From: Candidatus Hydrogenedentota bacterium
GTDB taxonomy: Bacteria; Hydrogenedentota; Hydrogenedentia; Hydrogenedentales; SLHB01
Reading direction: 5' to 3'
NCBI GenBank assembly: GCA_023384315.1
Contig: JAHDWY010000184.1
Span: forward strand, 1,586-7,781
Length of the DNA: 6,196 bases
In this document: positions 1 through 4,946 of the stretch, piece by piece
Layout: the number at the start of each line of letters is the position of its first letter
How positions within the stretch are numbered: the first letter of the stretch is position 1
Notes under the pieces: generated by a model
What the model was told of the DNA's origin: nothing
What the model saw: the letters and a program-made list of their open reading frames with translations, nothing else
Database searches by the model: none
Program-made: the position numbers and the translations under genes

Positions 1-912
1 CGCGGGCTTGCGCGCCTGCTGGGTGCGTTCAGGGCCGGGCGCGGCTTCCTGCATGCGTTGAGTGTACGCGCCCACACAGGAGAGCGACTTGTCGGCGAGG
101 TCCGAGTGGCCGTTGTGCCGGCTTCGGGGAACCGGATAGATGTCGCACCCGACCGCATCCGCCGCGCGATTGAACTCGGCCAGTTGTTCAATGCTGTTCC
201 GGGGCGCGTGATTCATCCAGATGGGCCGCTCCGGATCGATGGATTTGATTACACGGTATCCTTGCAGCATGCCGGCGGCCATCCGGTCCGCTCGCCCGGG
301 GGCGTTGGACAAGTTGAGTTCGGGATTCGGCGGAGCCTTGTCGAGGCGACGCCAGATCTCATCGGCAAGTTCCTCGCCAATCTCGGGCTCCCCGCGTTCG
401 TATGTGGCACTCGCCTGTTCGCGCATGTCGCGCAACTCCGCCGCAAGATCGGCGTTATCCAGTTGGCTGATGAGGGCGCTCTGTTCTCTCGGCTCGTCAC
501 GACGGCGCCATAGTGTCGCGCCGTACCACACGTTCCACAACGCTTCGTCGGGAACTTCCCAAACGGCCAGCGCCGGGTGATGCGAGAAACCCGCGACCAT
601 TCGTTTCAACGCGGCTTCGCGCGATTCGGAATCGACGCTGAGATCGATGGATGCGCCGGTGTTGATCCACGCGTACAGCTTCTTCGCCCACAACCGGTCG
701 AGAGCGGCTTCCTCCGCGCTGGCGTGGATGAGATTAAATCCGGCCGCGGCCACCTGGTCCAGGTTCTCATCGGGCGGATTCTCGTAGAGCCCCAGGACGA
801 AGACGCGCTGTCCGTCGACTGTGAGCATGCCGTCGTCAGCGAGCACGGAGTCGGCGGCCCAGGCGCCTCCGGGGATTAGAAGTCCAGCGAGCACAAGGAT
901 GATATGTTTCAT
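1..912 (-). CDS. Secreted glycoside-hydrolase-like TIM-barrel protein (partial, C-terminus off left edge)
   Basis: The frame is open from an ATG at 912 to the window edge (304 codons, no stop), so the C-terminus is missing. A Shine-Dalgarno GGGAG lies at 925-921, 8 nt before the ATG. Residues 1-20 form a signal peptide (KH, hydrophobic stretch, then GAWAA), so the product is exported. The mature part opens with a 'DGQRVFVLGLYENPP' segment (residues 33-47) and 'AAAGFNLIH' (55-63), the beta-strand 1 region typical of GH2/GH5/GH42-like barrels. 'HPALAVWEVPDE' (112-123) resembles the strand that carries an acid/base Glu in such enzymes. 'DPERPIWMNHAPRN' (226-239) and 'DAVGCDIYPVPRS' (252-264) fit later strands. 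The hydrolytic role and the catalytic Glu are inferences from these patterns, and the substrate is unknown. It is transcribed divergently from the isomerase operon, which suggests but does not prove shared carbohydrate metabolism. The reading frame is secure; the family assignment is moderate. Confidence 0.78.
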   Translation of the reverse strand, partial: MKHIILVLAGLLIPGGAWAADSVLADDGMLTVDGQRVFVLGLYENPPDENLDQVAAAGFNLIHASAEEAALDRLWAKKLYAWINTGASIDLSVDSESREAALKRMVAGFSHHPALAVWEVPDEALWNVWYGATLWRRRDEPREQSALISQLDNADLAAELRDMREQASATYERGEPEIGEELADEIWRRLDKAPPNPELNLSNAPGRADRMAAGMLQGYRVIKSIDPERPIWMNHAPRNSIEQLAEFNRAADAVGCDIYPVPRSRHNGHSDLADKSLSCVGAYTQRMQEAAPGPERTQQARKPA

Positions 913-991
913 TGTCAATACTCCCGGTGTTACTTCCCCCGATCGCTTCATCGTAGATCATGCAGAGGGGAAGGGCAAGGCGCCGTTCGGT

Positions 992-1020
992 TTTGCGCGG
1001 CCCGGCGAAAGGACTATAAT
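992..1020 (+). promoter_or_regulatory. Candidate sigma70-type promoter of the isomerase/oxidoreductase operon
   Basis: A perfect TATAAT is at 1015-1020. A weak -35 candidate TTGCGC (three of six matches to TTGACA) is at 993-998 with a 16-nt spacer. Transcription would start near 1027, giving a leader of about 27 nt before the ATG at 1054. It is the only good -10 box seen in the divergent intergenic region 913-1053, and no clear promoter was found for the leftward gene. The -10 match is direct; promoter function is inferred. Confidence 0.5.
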
Positions 1021-1053
1021 TGAAGGGGCACGGGCAAGAATGGGGGGTAAGAC

Positions 1054-1869
1054 ATGCTTCCAGGAATCAATCAGTGGGGATTTCCTAACGACCTTCCCAC
1101 GACCGAGGCCATCACGCTGGCAAAGCAGATTGGGTTTTCGGCGTTCGAAGTTTGCGTGGGCGATGAGGGGCCAACATCGTTGGGTCTAAGTGAAAAGGAG
1201 GCCACGGCGATTCGACGGCATGCGGAATCGCTCGGCATCGCGTTGTGCAGCGTGGCCAACGGCATGGGTTGGAAATACCACCTCACGTCGCCGGATGCCG
1301 CGAATCGGGAGAAGGCGAAGGAAACCATCGCGCAGACGCTGCAGGTCGCCTCGTGGCTGGGCGCCGACGCCGTGTTGGTGGTGCCGGGCGTGTGCGACGA
1401 CGCGACGCGATACGACATCGGGATTGAAAACGCGTTGAAGAGCGTCCGCGAATTGGCCGATACGGCCGAGAATCTGAAGGTCTCCATCGCCATCGAGAAC
1501 GTGTGGAACAAGTTTCTGTTGAGTCCGGTCGAAATGCGGGACTTTATCGATCAGTGTGAAAGCGAATACGTGGGCGCGTATTTCGATACCGGCAACATCA
1601 TGCTGTACGGTCTGCCGGAGCAGTGGATACAAATACTAGGCAACCGCATTCGCGCCGTCCATTTGAAGGACTTCCGTTGCGCCGTCGGGAACCTCGACGG
1701 GTTTGTCATGTTGATGGAAGGCGACGTGAATTGGCCCGAGGTCATGACGACACTACGGTCTATCGATTACGATCGTGCGTTAACGGCGGAGTACTGGCCT
1801 TACAAGCATTCGCTGGAGGCGACGTTGCGGCAGGTGTTGGCAGGACAACAGGCGATTCTGGCATTGTGA
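1054..1869 (+). CDS. Sugar phosphate isomerase/epimerase-like TIM-barrel protein (xylose isomerase-like / AP endonuclease 2 fold)
   Basis: The protein has 271 residues, the usual length for this fold (about 260-300). Four acidic or His residues fall at the expected ends of barrel strands: Glu148 in 'IAIENVWN', Asp178 in 'YFDTGN', His203 in 'AVHLKD' and Glu246 in 'LTAEYW'. Their order and spacing resemble the Glu/Asp/His/Glu metal site of D-tagatose/D-psicose 3-epimerases and L-ribulose-5-phosphate 3-epimerases, so a divalent-metal-dependent cytoplasmic sugar isomerase or epimerase is likely. The N-terminal 'GINQWGFP' and the central 'WLGADAVLVVPG' (101-112) also fit the family. The exact substrate cannot be assigned; hydroxypyruvate isomerase, 3-epimerase and 3-oxo-sugar beta-eliminase-like activities share this fold. 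The start ATG follows a G-rich stretch (GGGGGG) rather than a classical AGGAGG. It is the first gene of a probable operon with two oxidoreductases; its stop is followed at once by a repeat-flanked insertion. Confidence 0.9.
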   Translation: MLPGINQWGFPNDLPTTEAITLAKQIGFSAFEVCVGDEGPTSLGLSEKEATAIRRHAESLGIALCSVANGMGWKYHLTSPDAANREKAKETIAQTLQVASWLGADAVLVVPGVCDDATRYDIGIENALKSVRELADTAENLKVSIAIENVWNKFLLSPVEMRDFIDQCESEYVGAYFDTGNIMLYGLPEQWIQILGNRIRAVHLKDFRCAVGNLDGFVMLMEGDVNWPEVMTTLRSIDYDRALTAEYWPYKHSLEATLRQVLAGQQAILAL

Positions 1870-1870
1870 A

Positions 1871-1913
1871 GAATTAAGAATGATGAATGATGAGTGCGGA
1901 ATGCGGAATGGAA
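1871..1913 (+). repeat. Left heptamer array / terminal inverted repeat of the four-helix-bundle cassette
   Basis: Six consecutive 7-bp units start at 1871, 1878, 1885, 1892, 1899 and 1906. They are variants of GAATGAT and GAATGCG; the first is GAATTAA and the last GAATGGA. Positions 1878-1913 match the reverse complement of 2307-2342 at 33 of 36 positions. The array begins 2 nt after the isomerase stop codon, and its last unit contains the ATG (1908) that probably starts the four-helix-bundle gene. Confidence 0.9.
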
Positions 1914-2276
1914 GAGAAGAAGCGGGATATTCTGGAGCGGACGAAGCAGTTCGCGTTACGGATAGTTCGATTGTATTCTGCGTTACCGAGGACGACGGTC
2001 GCGCAAGTGATAGACAAACAGGTGTTACGCTCCGGGACGTCGGTCGGGGCGCATGTTCGTGAGGGCAAGCGCAGCCGCTCGAATGCCGAAATGGTCAGCA
2101 AGACGGAGGGCGCCCTTCAAGAGTTGGAGGAAACGGTGTATTGGCTCGAACTACTGGTCGAGTCGGAAACCGTCAAACCGAAACAACTCGCCGATCTCAT
2201 CACGGAAGCGGACGAATTGACAGCCATACTGGTAGCAAGTGTCAAAACAATTAAACGGCGGAGTGAGAAGAAATGA
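1908..2276 (+). CDS. Four-helix-bundle protein, S23 / 23S rRNA intervening-sequence protein family
   Basis: The protein has 122 residues from the ATG at 1908. An in-frame ATG at 1887 would add seven residues (MMSAECG) encoded wholly by the repeat array, so the later start is preferred; neither start has a convincing ribosome binding site. The sequence is almost entirely helical and charged. It carries the family signature 'QVLRSGTSVGAHVREG' (residues 38-53) followed by 'QELEETVYWLELL' (71-83), with a Lys/Arg-rich C-terminus. Proteins of this family occur in intervening sequences of 23S rRNA genes (Leptospira, Coxiella), are related to the Avd accessory protein of diversity-generating retroelements, and are common as stand-alone genes in environmental bacteria. 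Their stand-alone function is not established; nucleic-acid binding is suspected from the basic surface. Here the gene interrupts a metabolic operon, lies between inverted heptamer repeats and is visibly more A/T-rich than its neighbours, so it is probably an inserted cassette unrelated to the sugar pathway. Confidence 0.88.
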   Translation: MEEKKRDILERTKQFALRIVRLYSALPRTTVAQVIDKQVLRSGTSVGAHVREGKRSRSNAEMVSKTEGALQELEETVYWLELLVESETVKPKQLADLITEADELTAILVASVKTIKRRSEKK

Positions 2277-2277
2277 A

Positions 2278-2321
2278 GAATGAGGAGTGGGTAGTGCCGT
2301 TCGCGTTTCCATTCATCATTC
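2278..2321 (+). terminator. Imperfect hairpin just after the four-helix-bundle stop codon
   Basis: Positions 2278-2290 can pair with 2309-2321: 13 positions with one mismatch and one G-T wobble, enclosing an 18-nt loop at 2291-2308. The stem starts 2 nt after the stop codon (2274-2276). There is no T-tract after it, so it is not a classical intrinsic terminator. It may act as an RNA 3'-end stabiliser, a weak terminator, or simply reflect the inverted heptamer copies. Confidence 0.35.
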
Positions 2322-2342
2322 CGCATTCATCATTCATCATTC
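2307..2342 (-). repeat. Right heptamer array / terminal inverted repeat of the cassette
   Basis: Read on the minus strand from 2342, five 7-bp units follow one another (GAATGAT, GAATGAT, GAATGCG, GAATGAT, GAATGGA). Three mismatches separate the 36-bp block from the left copy at 1878-1913. If translated in the frame of the following gene it gives a spurious 'IHHSAFIIHHS' peptide. It ends 2 nt before the GGAGG of the next gene's ribosome binding site. Confidence 0.9.
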
Positions 2343-2344
2343 CC

Positions 2345-2353
2345 GGAGGGGAG
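2345..2353 (+). promoter_or_regulatory. Ribosome binding site that fixes the start of oxidoreductase 1
   Basis: GGAGG at 2345-2349 leaves a 6-nt gap to the ATG at 2356; the overlapping GGGGAG at 2348-2353 is a second possible pairing. This supports the ATG over the upstream in-frame GTG at 2287, whose extra 23 codons run through the inverted repeat. Confidence 0.85.
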
Positions 2354-2355
2354 CT

Positions 2356-3336
2356 ATGAACGTAGCGTTAATCGGTTGCAGCGGCATGGGCGTGCACCAT
2401 GCCGGGCATGCAACGAAGGCAGGTTTCAAGATTGTGGCTTGCGGCGATGCCATCAAGGAACGGGCGGTGGAACTGGCGAGTCAATACGGCGCGGATGCGA
2501 CGACGGATTGTTTGTCCCTGTGCAAGCGGGATGATGTCGATGTCGTTGCGGTGCTGACGCCGACGCCATTCCATACGGAGTACGTGGTGGCCGCAGCCGA
2601 GGCCGGCAAGAACATTTTCTGCGAGAAGCCCTTTGGCCGGACGCTGGAGCAATGCAATACCGGCATCGCCGCGGCGGAGAAGGCCGGCGTCAAGTTGTTC
2701 GTCGGTCACGTGGTCCGCTACTTCCAGGAGTTCGAGACGATCAAGGCCCAGATCGATGCGGGCAAAGTCGGCAAGGTCGGGTTCGTTCGCACGTACCGGG
2801 GCGGCATCTGCCCGGTAGGCGCGGGCAACTGGTTCCGCGACTGGGACATGAGCGGCGGCGTGACGATGGACACGATCATCCACGACTTTGACTGGATCCG
2901 GTACGTGTTCGGAGATCCGGCGCAGGTCTTCAGTCAGAATTTGAGGGAACAGTTTGATAAGGCCATCGATTACGCGATGGTCACGTTTCGAATGAAGAGC
3001 GGCATCATCGTCAACACGATTGGCACCTGGGCGCATCCCGGAGGTTTTCGGGTGAAAGTGGAAGTGTGCGGAGACAACGGCATGCTGCAATTCGACAGCA
3101 GCGAAGCGCCGTTGTCCGTGATGATGCGGGAGACGGCATCCGGCATGCCAGGCATGATTGTGCCGGGCAGCCCGGTGGGTGTCAGCCCCTACGAACTGGA
3201 ATGGCACGACTTCAAGAACTGGCTTGATGGGAAAGGCCGGCCGCGTGTGACGCCGCAGGACGGAGTCTGGGCCGTGCGCATGGCGCTCGCGGCGCTGGAG
3301 TCGGCGGACACGGGCAAACCCGTCGCGTTCAATTAG
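2356..3336 (+). CDS. Gfo/Idh/MocA family oxidoreductase 1
   Basis: The protein has 326 residues, normal for this family. The N-terminal Rossmann fold starts at residue 2 with 'VALIGCSGMG' (glycines 7, 10 and 12), so NAD(P) binding is expected. The family 'EKP' motif is Glu90-Lys91-Pro92. 'SGGVTMDTIIHDFDWIRYVFG' (166-186) carries Asp172 and His176, which with Lys91 match the Lys/Asp/His catalytic arrangement of inositol dehydrogenase-type enzymes. It should oxidise a hydroxyl of a sugar or polyol (or reduce the ketone) in the cytoplasm; the substrate cannot be told. The ATG at 2356 is chosen because of the strong GGAGG before it; an upstream GTG extension is made of repeat DNA. Before insertion of the four-helix-bundle cassette it would have followed the isomerase gene by 14 nt. 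A 52-nt gap follows before the small membrane protein gene, and a paralogous enzyme lies two genes downstream. Confidence 0.93.
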   Translation: MNVALIGCSGMGVHHAGHATKAGFKIVACGDAIKERAVELASQYGADATTDCLSLCKRDDVDVVAVLTPTPFHTEYVVAAAEAGKNIFCEKPFGRTLEQCNTGIAAAEKAGVKLFVGHVVRYFQEFETIKAQIDAGKVGKVGFVRTYRGGICPVGAGNWFRDWDMSGGVTMDTIIHDFDWIRYVFGDPAQVFSQNLREQFDKAIDYAMVTFRMKSGIIVNTIGTWAHPGGFRVKVEVCGDNGMLQFDSSEAPLSVMMRETASGMPGMIVPGSPVGVSPYELEWHDFKNWLDGKGRPRVTPQDGVWAVRMALAALESADTGKPVAFN

Positions 3337-3342
3337 ACGCGG

Positions 3343-3361
3343 GACTCGCTGCCGGCGGGTC
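3343..3361 (+). promoter_or_regulatory. Small intercistronic hairpin
   Basis: GACTCGC at 3343-3349 pairs with GCGGGTC at 3355-3361 (seven pairs, one G-U wobble) around a 5-nt loop. It lies in the 52-nt gap between oxidoreductase 1 and the membrane protein gene. No T-tract follows, so an mRNA processing or stability element is more likely than a terminator. It could also be chance in GC-rich DNA. Confidence 0.3.
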
Positions 3362-3388
3362 GGGCCAAATCATGCGGAGGTTGGAACG

Positions 3389-3751
3389 ATGCAAATCCTT
3401 ACCTACGTAATCGGCGGCGCAGCTGTAGTGTTCTTTGTTTGGATGTTGCGGCTGGCGTCGAAGGAGAAACTCATTCTCGCGCTGCTCGTGGGCGCGCTAT
3501 GCACGATGTGCATCGGCTTCTATCCCGCGCTGCAGTTGTCCGGTTTCGGCGAGACCATCGCAGAAACCGTGCAAGGAGAAGAAGGCGTTGAAGTGGTCGC
3601 TGCTTCACCCGTGAAGAAGCCTTTGTCGGTCGTGCTGTGGTTGATCCTGTTCGCGGTTCCCGGGCCGTTCCTGGCGGTGGCCGCACAAGTAATCTTTCGA
3701 TCGATCAAACGTGTCCGCTCGGCGGACGTTGATACGGGCAACACGCCCTGA
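3389..3751 (+). CDS. Small integral membrane protein of unknown function (three predicted helices)
   Basis: The 120-residue ORF has a good ribosome binding site (GGAGG at 3376-3380, 8 nt before the ATG). Hydrophobic segments lie at about residues 3-20, 28-49 and 79-102, predicting three membrane helices. A short acidic loop (residues about 51-68, 'GFGETIAETVQGEEGVEVV') joins helices 2 and 3, and the tail after helix 3 is basic ('RSIKRVRS') then polar. By the positive-inside rule, the 'RLASKEK' loop (21-27) and the C-terminal tail would be cytoplasmic, with the acidic loop outside. I do not recognise the family. Its stop is 13 nt before the next start, so it is almost certainly cotranscribed with the two oxidoreductases. 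It lacks features of a transporter large enough to work alone. A partner or accessory role is possible but cannot be shown. Confidence 0.82.
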   Translation: MQILTYVIGGAAVVFFVWMLRLASKEKLILALLVGALCTMCIGFYPALQLSGFGETIAETVQGEEGVEVVAASPVKKPLSVVLWLILFAVPGPFLAVAAQVIFRSIKRVRSADVDTGNTP

Positions 3752-3756
3752 AGGAG
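3752..3756 (+). promoter_or_regulatory. Ribosome binding site that fixes the start of oxidoreductase 2
   Basis: AGGAG is placed 8 nt before the ATG at 3765 and overlaps the end of the membrane protein gene's stop region. An upstream in-frame GTG at 3711 would overlap the membrane protein gene by 41 nt and add 18 residues before the conserved 'KLGIMSF' start of the fold, so it is rejected. Confidence 0.85.
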
Positions 3757-3764
3757 ATGAAGTA

Positions 3765-4745
3765 ATGGCGAAGTTGGGGATCATGAGTTTCGCGCACATG
3801 CACGCGTACAGTTACGCGGCGGCAATCAACGAATTGGCGGAAGCGGAACTCTTCGCAATTTGGGACGATGATGCGGCCCGCGGCAAGGCCGCAGCGGACC
3901 AGTTCAAAGCGCCGTTTATGGCGAACAGGGATGCCTTCCTCGCCTCGGGTCTTGACGGGGTCATCATCTGTTCGGAAAACGTAAAGCACCGCGCCATGGT
4001 GGAAGCCGCTGCGAAAGCGGGCAAATGGATCCTTTGTGAGAAGCCGCTCGCAACCACTATCGAAGACGCGCAGGCGATGATCGATGTGTGCAAGAAGACG
4101 GGGGTCGGCCTGGGCACGGCATTTCCGTGCCGGTATGTGGCGCCGCTCATGGCCGCCAAGGAGGATCTTGACAGCGGCCGCTTCGGAACCATCTACGCGG
4201 CCGCGTGCACCAACAACGGGAGCTTTCCCGGCGGCTGGTTCGCGGACGAGAAACTTTCCGGCGGCGGCGCCACGATGGATCACACGGTCCACGTGGTCGA
4301 TCTGTTGCGCTGGATGTTCGGCAAGGAAGTCACTAAGGTCTATTGCGAGAACGGTAACCTGATTCGCGAAGGCATCGGCACGGACGATGTCGGCAGCCTC
4401 CACTTCGAAATGGAAGGCGGCATCAAGGTATCCCACATCGCGAGTTGGAACCGCTCCAAGAGTTTCCCGACTTGGGGCGATGTGACCATGGAGATCATCG
4501 CCGAGAATGGCGTGCTCAATGTGGACGCCTTTAACCAGAAGGTCAATGTATATAACGACACCGCCATGAAGGCCGAGTGGGTCCCCTGGGGCGACAATGC
4601 CGACCTCGGTCTCGTAAGCGACTTCGCCGCCGCCTGCGACGAGAAACGCGATCCCGCCATCACGGGCTACGACGGCCTCAAGGCCGTGGAGGTCACGGTA
4701 GCCGCGTACAAATCCGCCAAGTCGGGAGAGATGGTCTCCGTCTAA
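3765..4745 (+). CDS. Gfo/Idh/MocA family oxidoreductase 2
   Basis: The protein has 326 residues, the same length as oxidoreductase 1, but is clearly divergent from it. The 'CEKP' motif is at residues 91-94 (Lys93), and 'SGGGATMDHTVHVVDLLRWMFG' (165-186) carries Asp172 and His176, so the Lys/Asp/His catalytic set is kept. The nucleotide-binding loop is unusual: 'GIMSFAHMHAYSY' (5-17) replaces the normal GxGxxG, with histidines at 11 and 13. Related branches of the family show similar 'sFaHmHa' starts, so this is probably a subfamily trait and not decay. The C-terminal sheet domain (about 125-300) is intact. It should act on a sugar or polyol with NAD(P); the substrate is unknown. It is the last gene of the operon, 13 nt after the membrane protein gene. 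Two divergent oxidoreductases in one operon suggest sequential or paired oxidation and reduction of one substrate. Confidence 0.92.
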   Translation: MAKLGIMSFAHMHAYSYAAAINELAEAELFAIWDDDAARGKAAADQFKAPFMANRDAFLASGLDGVIICSENVKHRAMVEAAAKAGKWILCEKPLATTIEDAQAMIDVCKKTGVGLGTAFPCRYVAPLMAAKEDLDSGRFGTIYAAACTNNGSFPGGWFADEKLSGGGATMDHTVHVVDLLRWMFGKEVTKVYCENGNLIREGIGTDDVGSLHFEMEGGIKVSHIASWNRSKSFPTWGDVTMEIIAENGVLNVDAFNQKVNVYNDTAMKAEWVPWGDNADLGLVSDFAAACDEKRDPAITGYDGLKAVEVTVAAYKSAKSGEMVSV

Positions 4746-4753
4746 GTACTATT

Positions 4754-4836
4754 AGCCACAAAAGAACGCCGGGCAACAAATTCGAAATCCGAAGCACGAA
4801 ATTCGAAACAAATTCGAATGACCAAAATCCGAAAAG
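4754..4836. repeat. A/T-rich dispersed-type repeat block (AAATTCGAA / AAATCCGAA units)
   Basis: The block sits in the gap after oxidoreductase 2. The 9-bp core AAATTCGAA occurs three times (4778-4786, 4799-4807, 4810-4818) and the related AAATCCGAA twice (4785-4793, 4825-4833). Base composition is sharply more A/T-rich than the genes on either side. Blocks of this type are, as far as I recall, scattered between genes in Planctomycetota and similar genomes, often near four-helix-bundle genes. No coding function is supported. Confidence 0.7.
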
Positions 4837-4914
4837 GGGTCCCCTGCGGCCGAAGGTTGCAGTCACATTTGGAGCGACTCATGCCCTTGTCCGGAGATGA
4901 ACGGCAGGGGAACC
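4837..4914. repeat. Imperfect inverted repeat in the convergent intergenic region
   Basis: GGGTCCCCTGC at 4837-4847 matches the reverse complement of GCAGGGGAACC at 4904-4914 at 10 of 11 positions, with 56 nt between. It directly abuts the AAATTCGAA block and lies between the convergent ends of oxidoreductase 2 and the PIG-L gene. It could be the ends of a small degenerate element or part of a larger dispersed repeat. No T-tract suggests a terminator. The rest of 4746-4946 shows nothing else I can support. Confidence 0.4.
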
Positions 4915-4946
4915 GGATAGTCACGTTCTCTTGAGACCATTAATCA

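Larger units (their letters stand above)
1871..2342. mobile_element. Putative non-autonomous cassette: four-helix-bundle gene between heptamer-based inverted repeats
   Basis: The unit consists of a left heptamer array, a 122-residue S23-family ORF, a partial direct copy of the heptamers (2278-2291) and a right inverted array ending at 2342. No transposase, recombinase or reverse transcriptase is encoded in it. No target-site duplication is evident: the flank before 1871 is TGAA and the flank after 2342 is CCGGAGG. Removing 1871-2342 joins the isomerase stop codon to the next gene's ribosome binding site with a 14-nt gap, a normal operon junction. The repeat structure is seen directly; mobility is inferred. 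Confidence 0.6.

Noticed and set aside
58..879. Plus-strand ORFs at 58-513, 221-580 and 577-879
   Set aside because: They are antisense to an uninterrupted minus-strand frame with a signal peptide, ribosome binding site and glycosidase-like motifs; their products are Arg- or Gly-rich and match no family.
913..918. TTGACA on the minus strand just before the glycosidase-like gene's ATG
   Set aside because: It abuts the start codon, so a promoter there would begin transcription inside the gene, and no -10 box lies at the right distance.
1878..1912. CRISPR-like array
   Set aside because: Units are 7 bp, contiguous and without spacers, and are mirrored by an inverted array; there are no cas genes.
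1867..2349. Target-site duplication around the cassette
   Set aside because: Flanks TGAA on the left and CCGGAGG on the right show no direct repeat, so no duplication is claimed.
2368..3207. Minus-strand ORF of 279 codons
   Set aside because: It is the antisense of oxidoreductase 1, lacks a ribosome binding site and its His/Arg-rich product is typical of a shadow frame in GC-rich DNA.
3319..3343. Possible stem around the stop codon of oxidoreductase 1
   Set aside because: The arms pair only with a bulge over about six bases and no T-tract follows; the hairpin at 3343-3361 is better.
3705..4436. Minus-strand ORF of 243 codons
   Set aside because: It is antisense to oxidoreductase 2, which has all family motifs; the length reflects GC-rich codon bias.
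4742..4924. Minus-strand ORF of 60 codons in the convergent gap
   Set aside because: It is a translation of the AAATTCGAA repeat block and the inverted repeat; no ribosome binding site and no domain.
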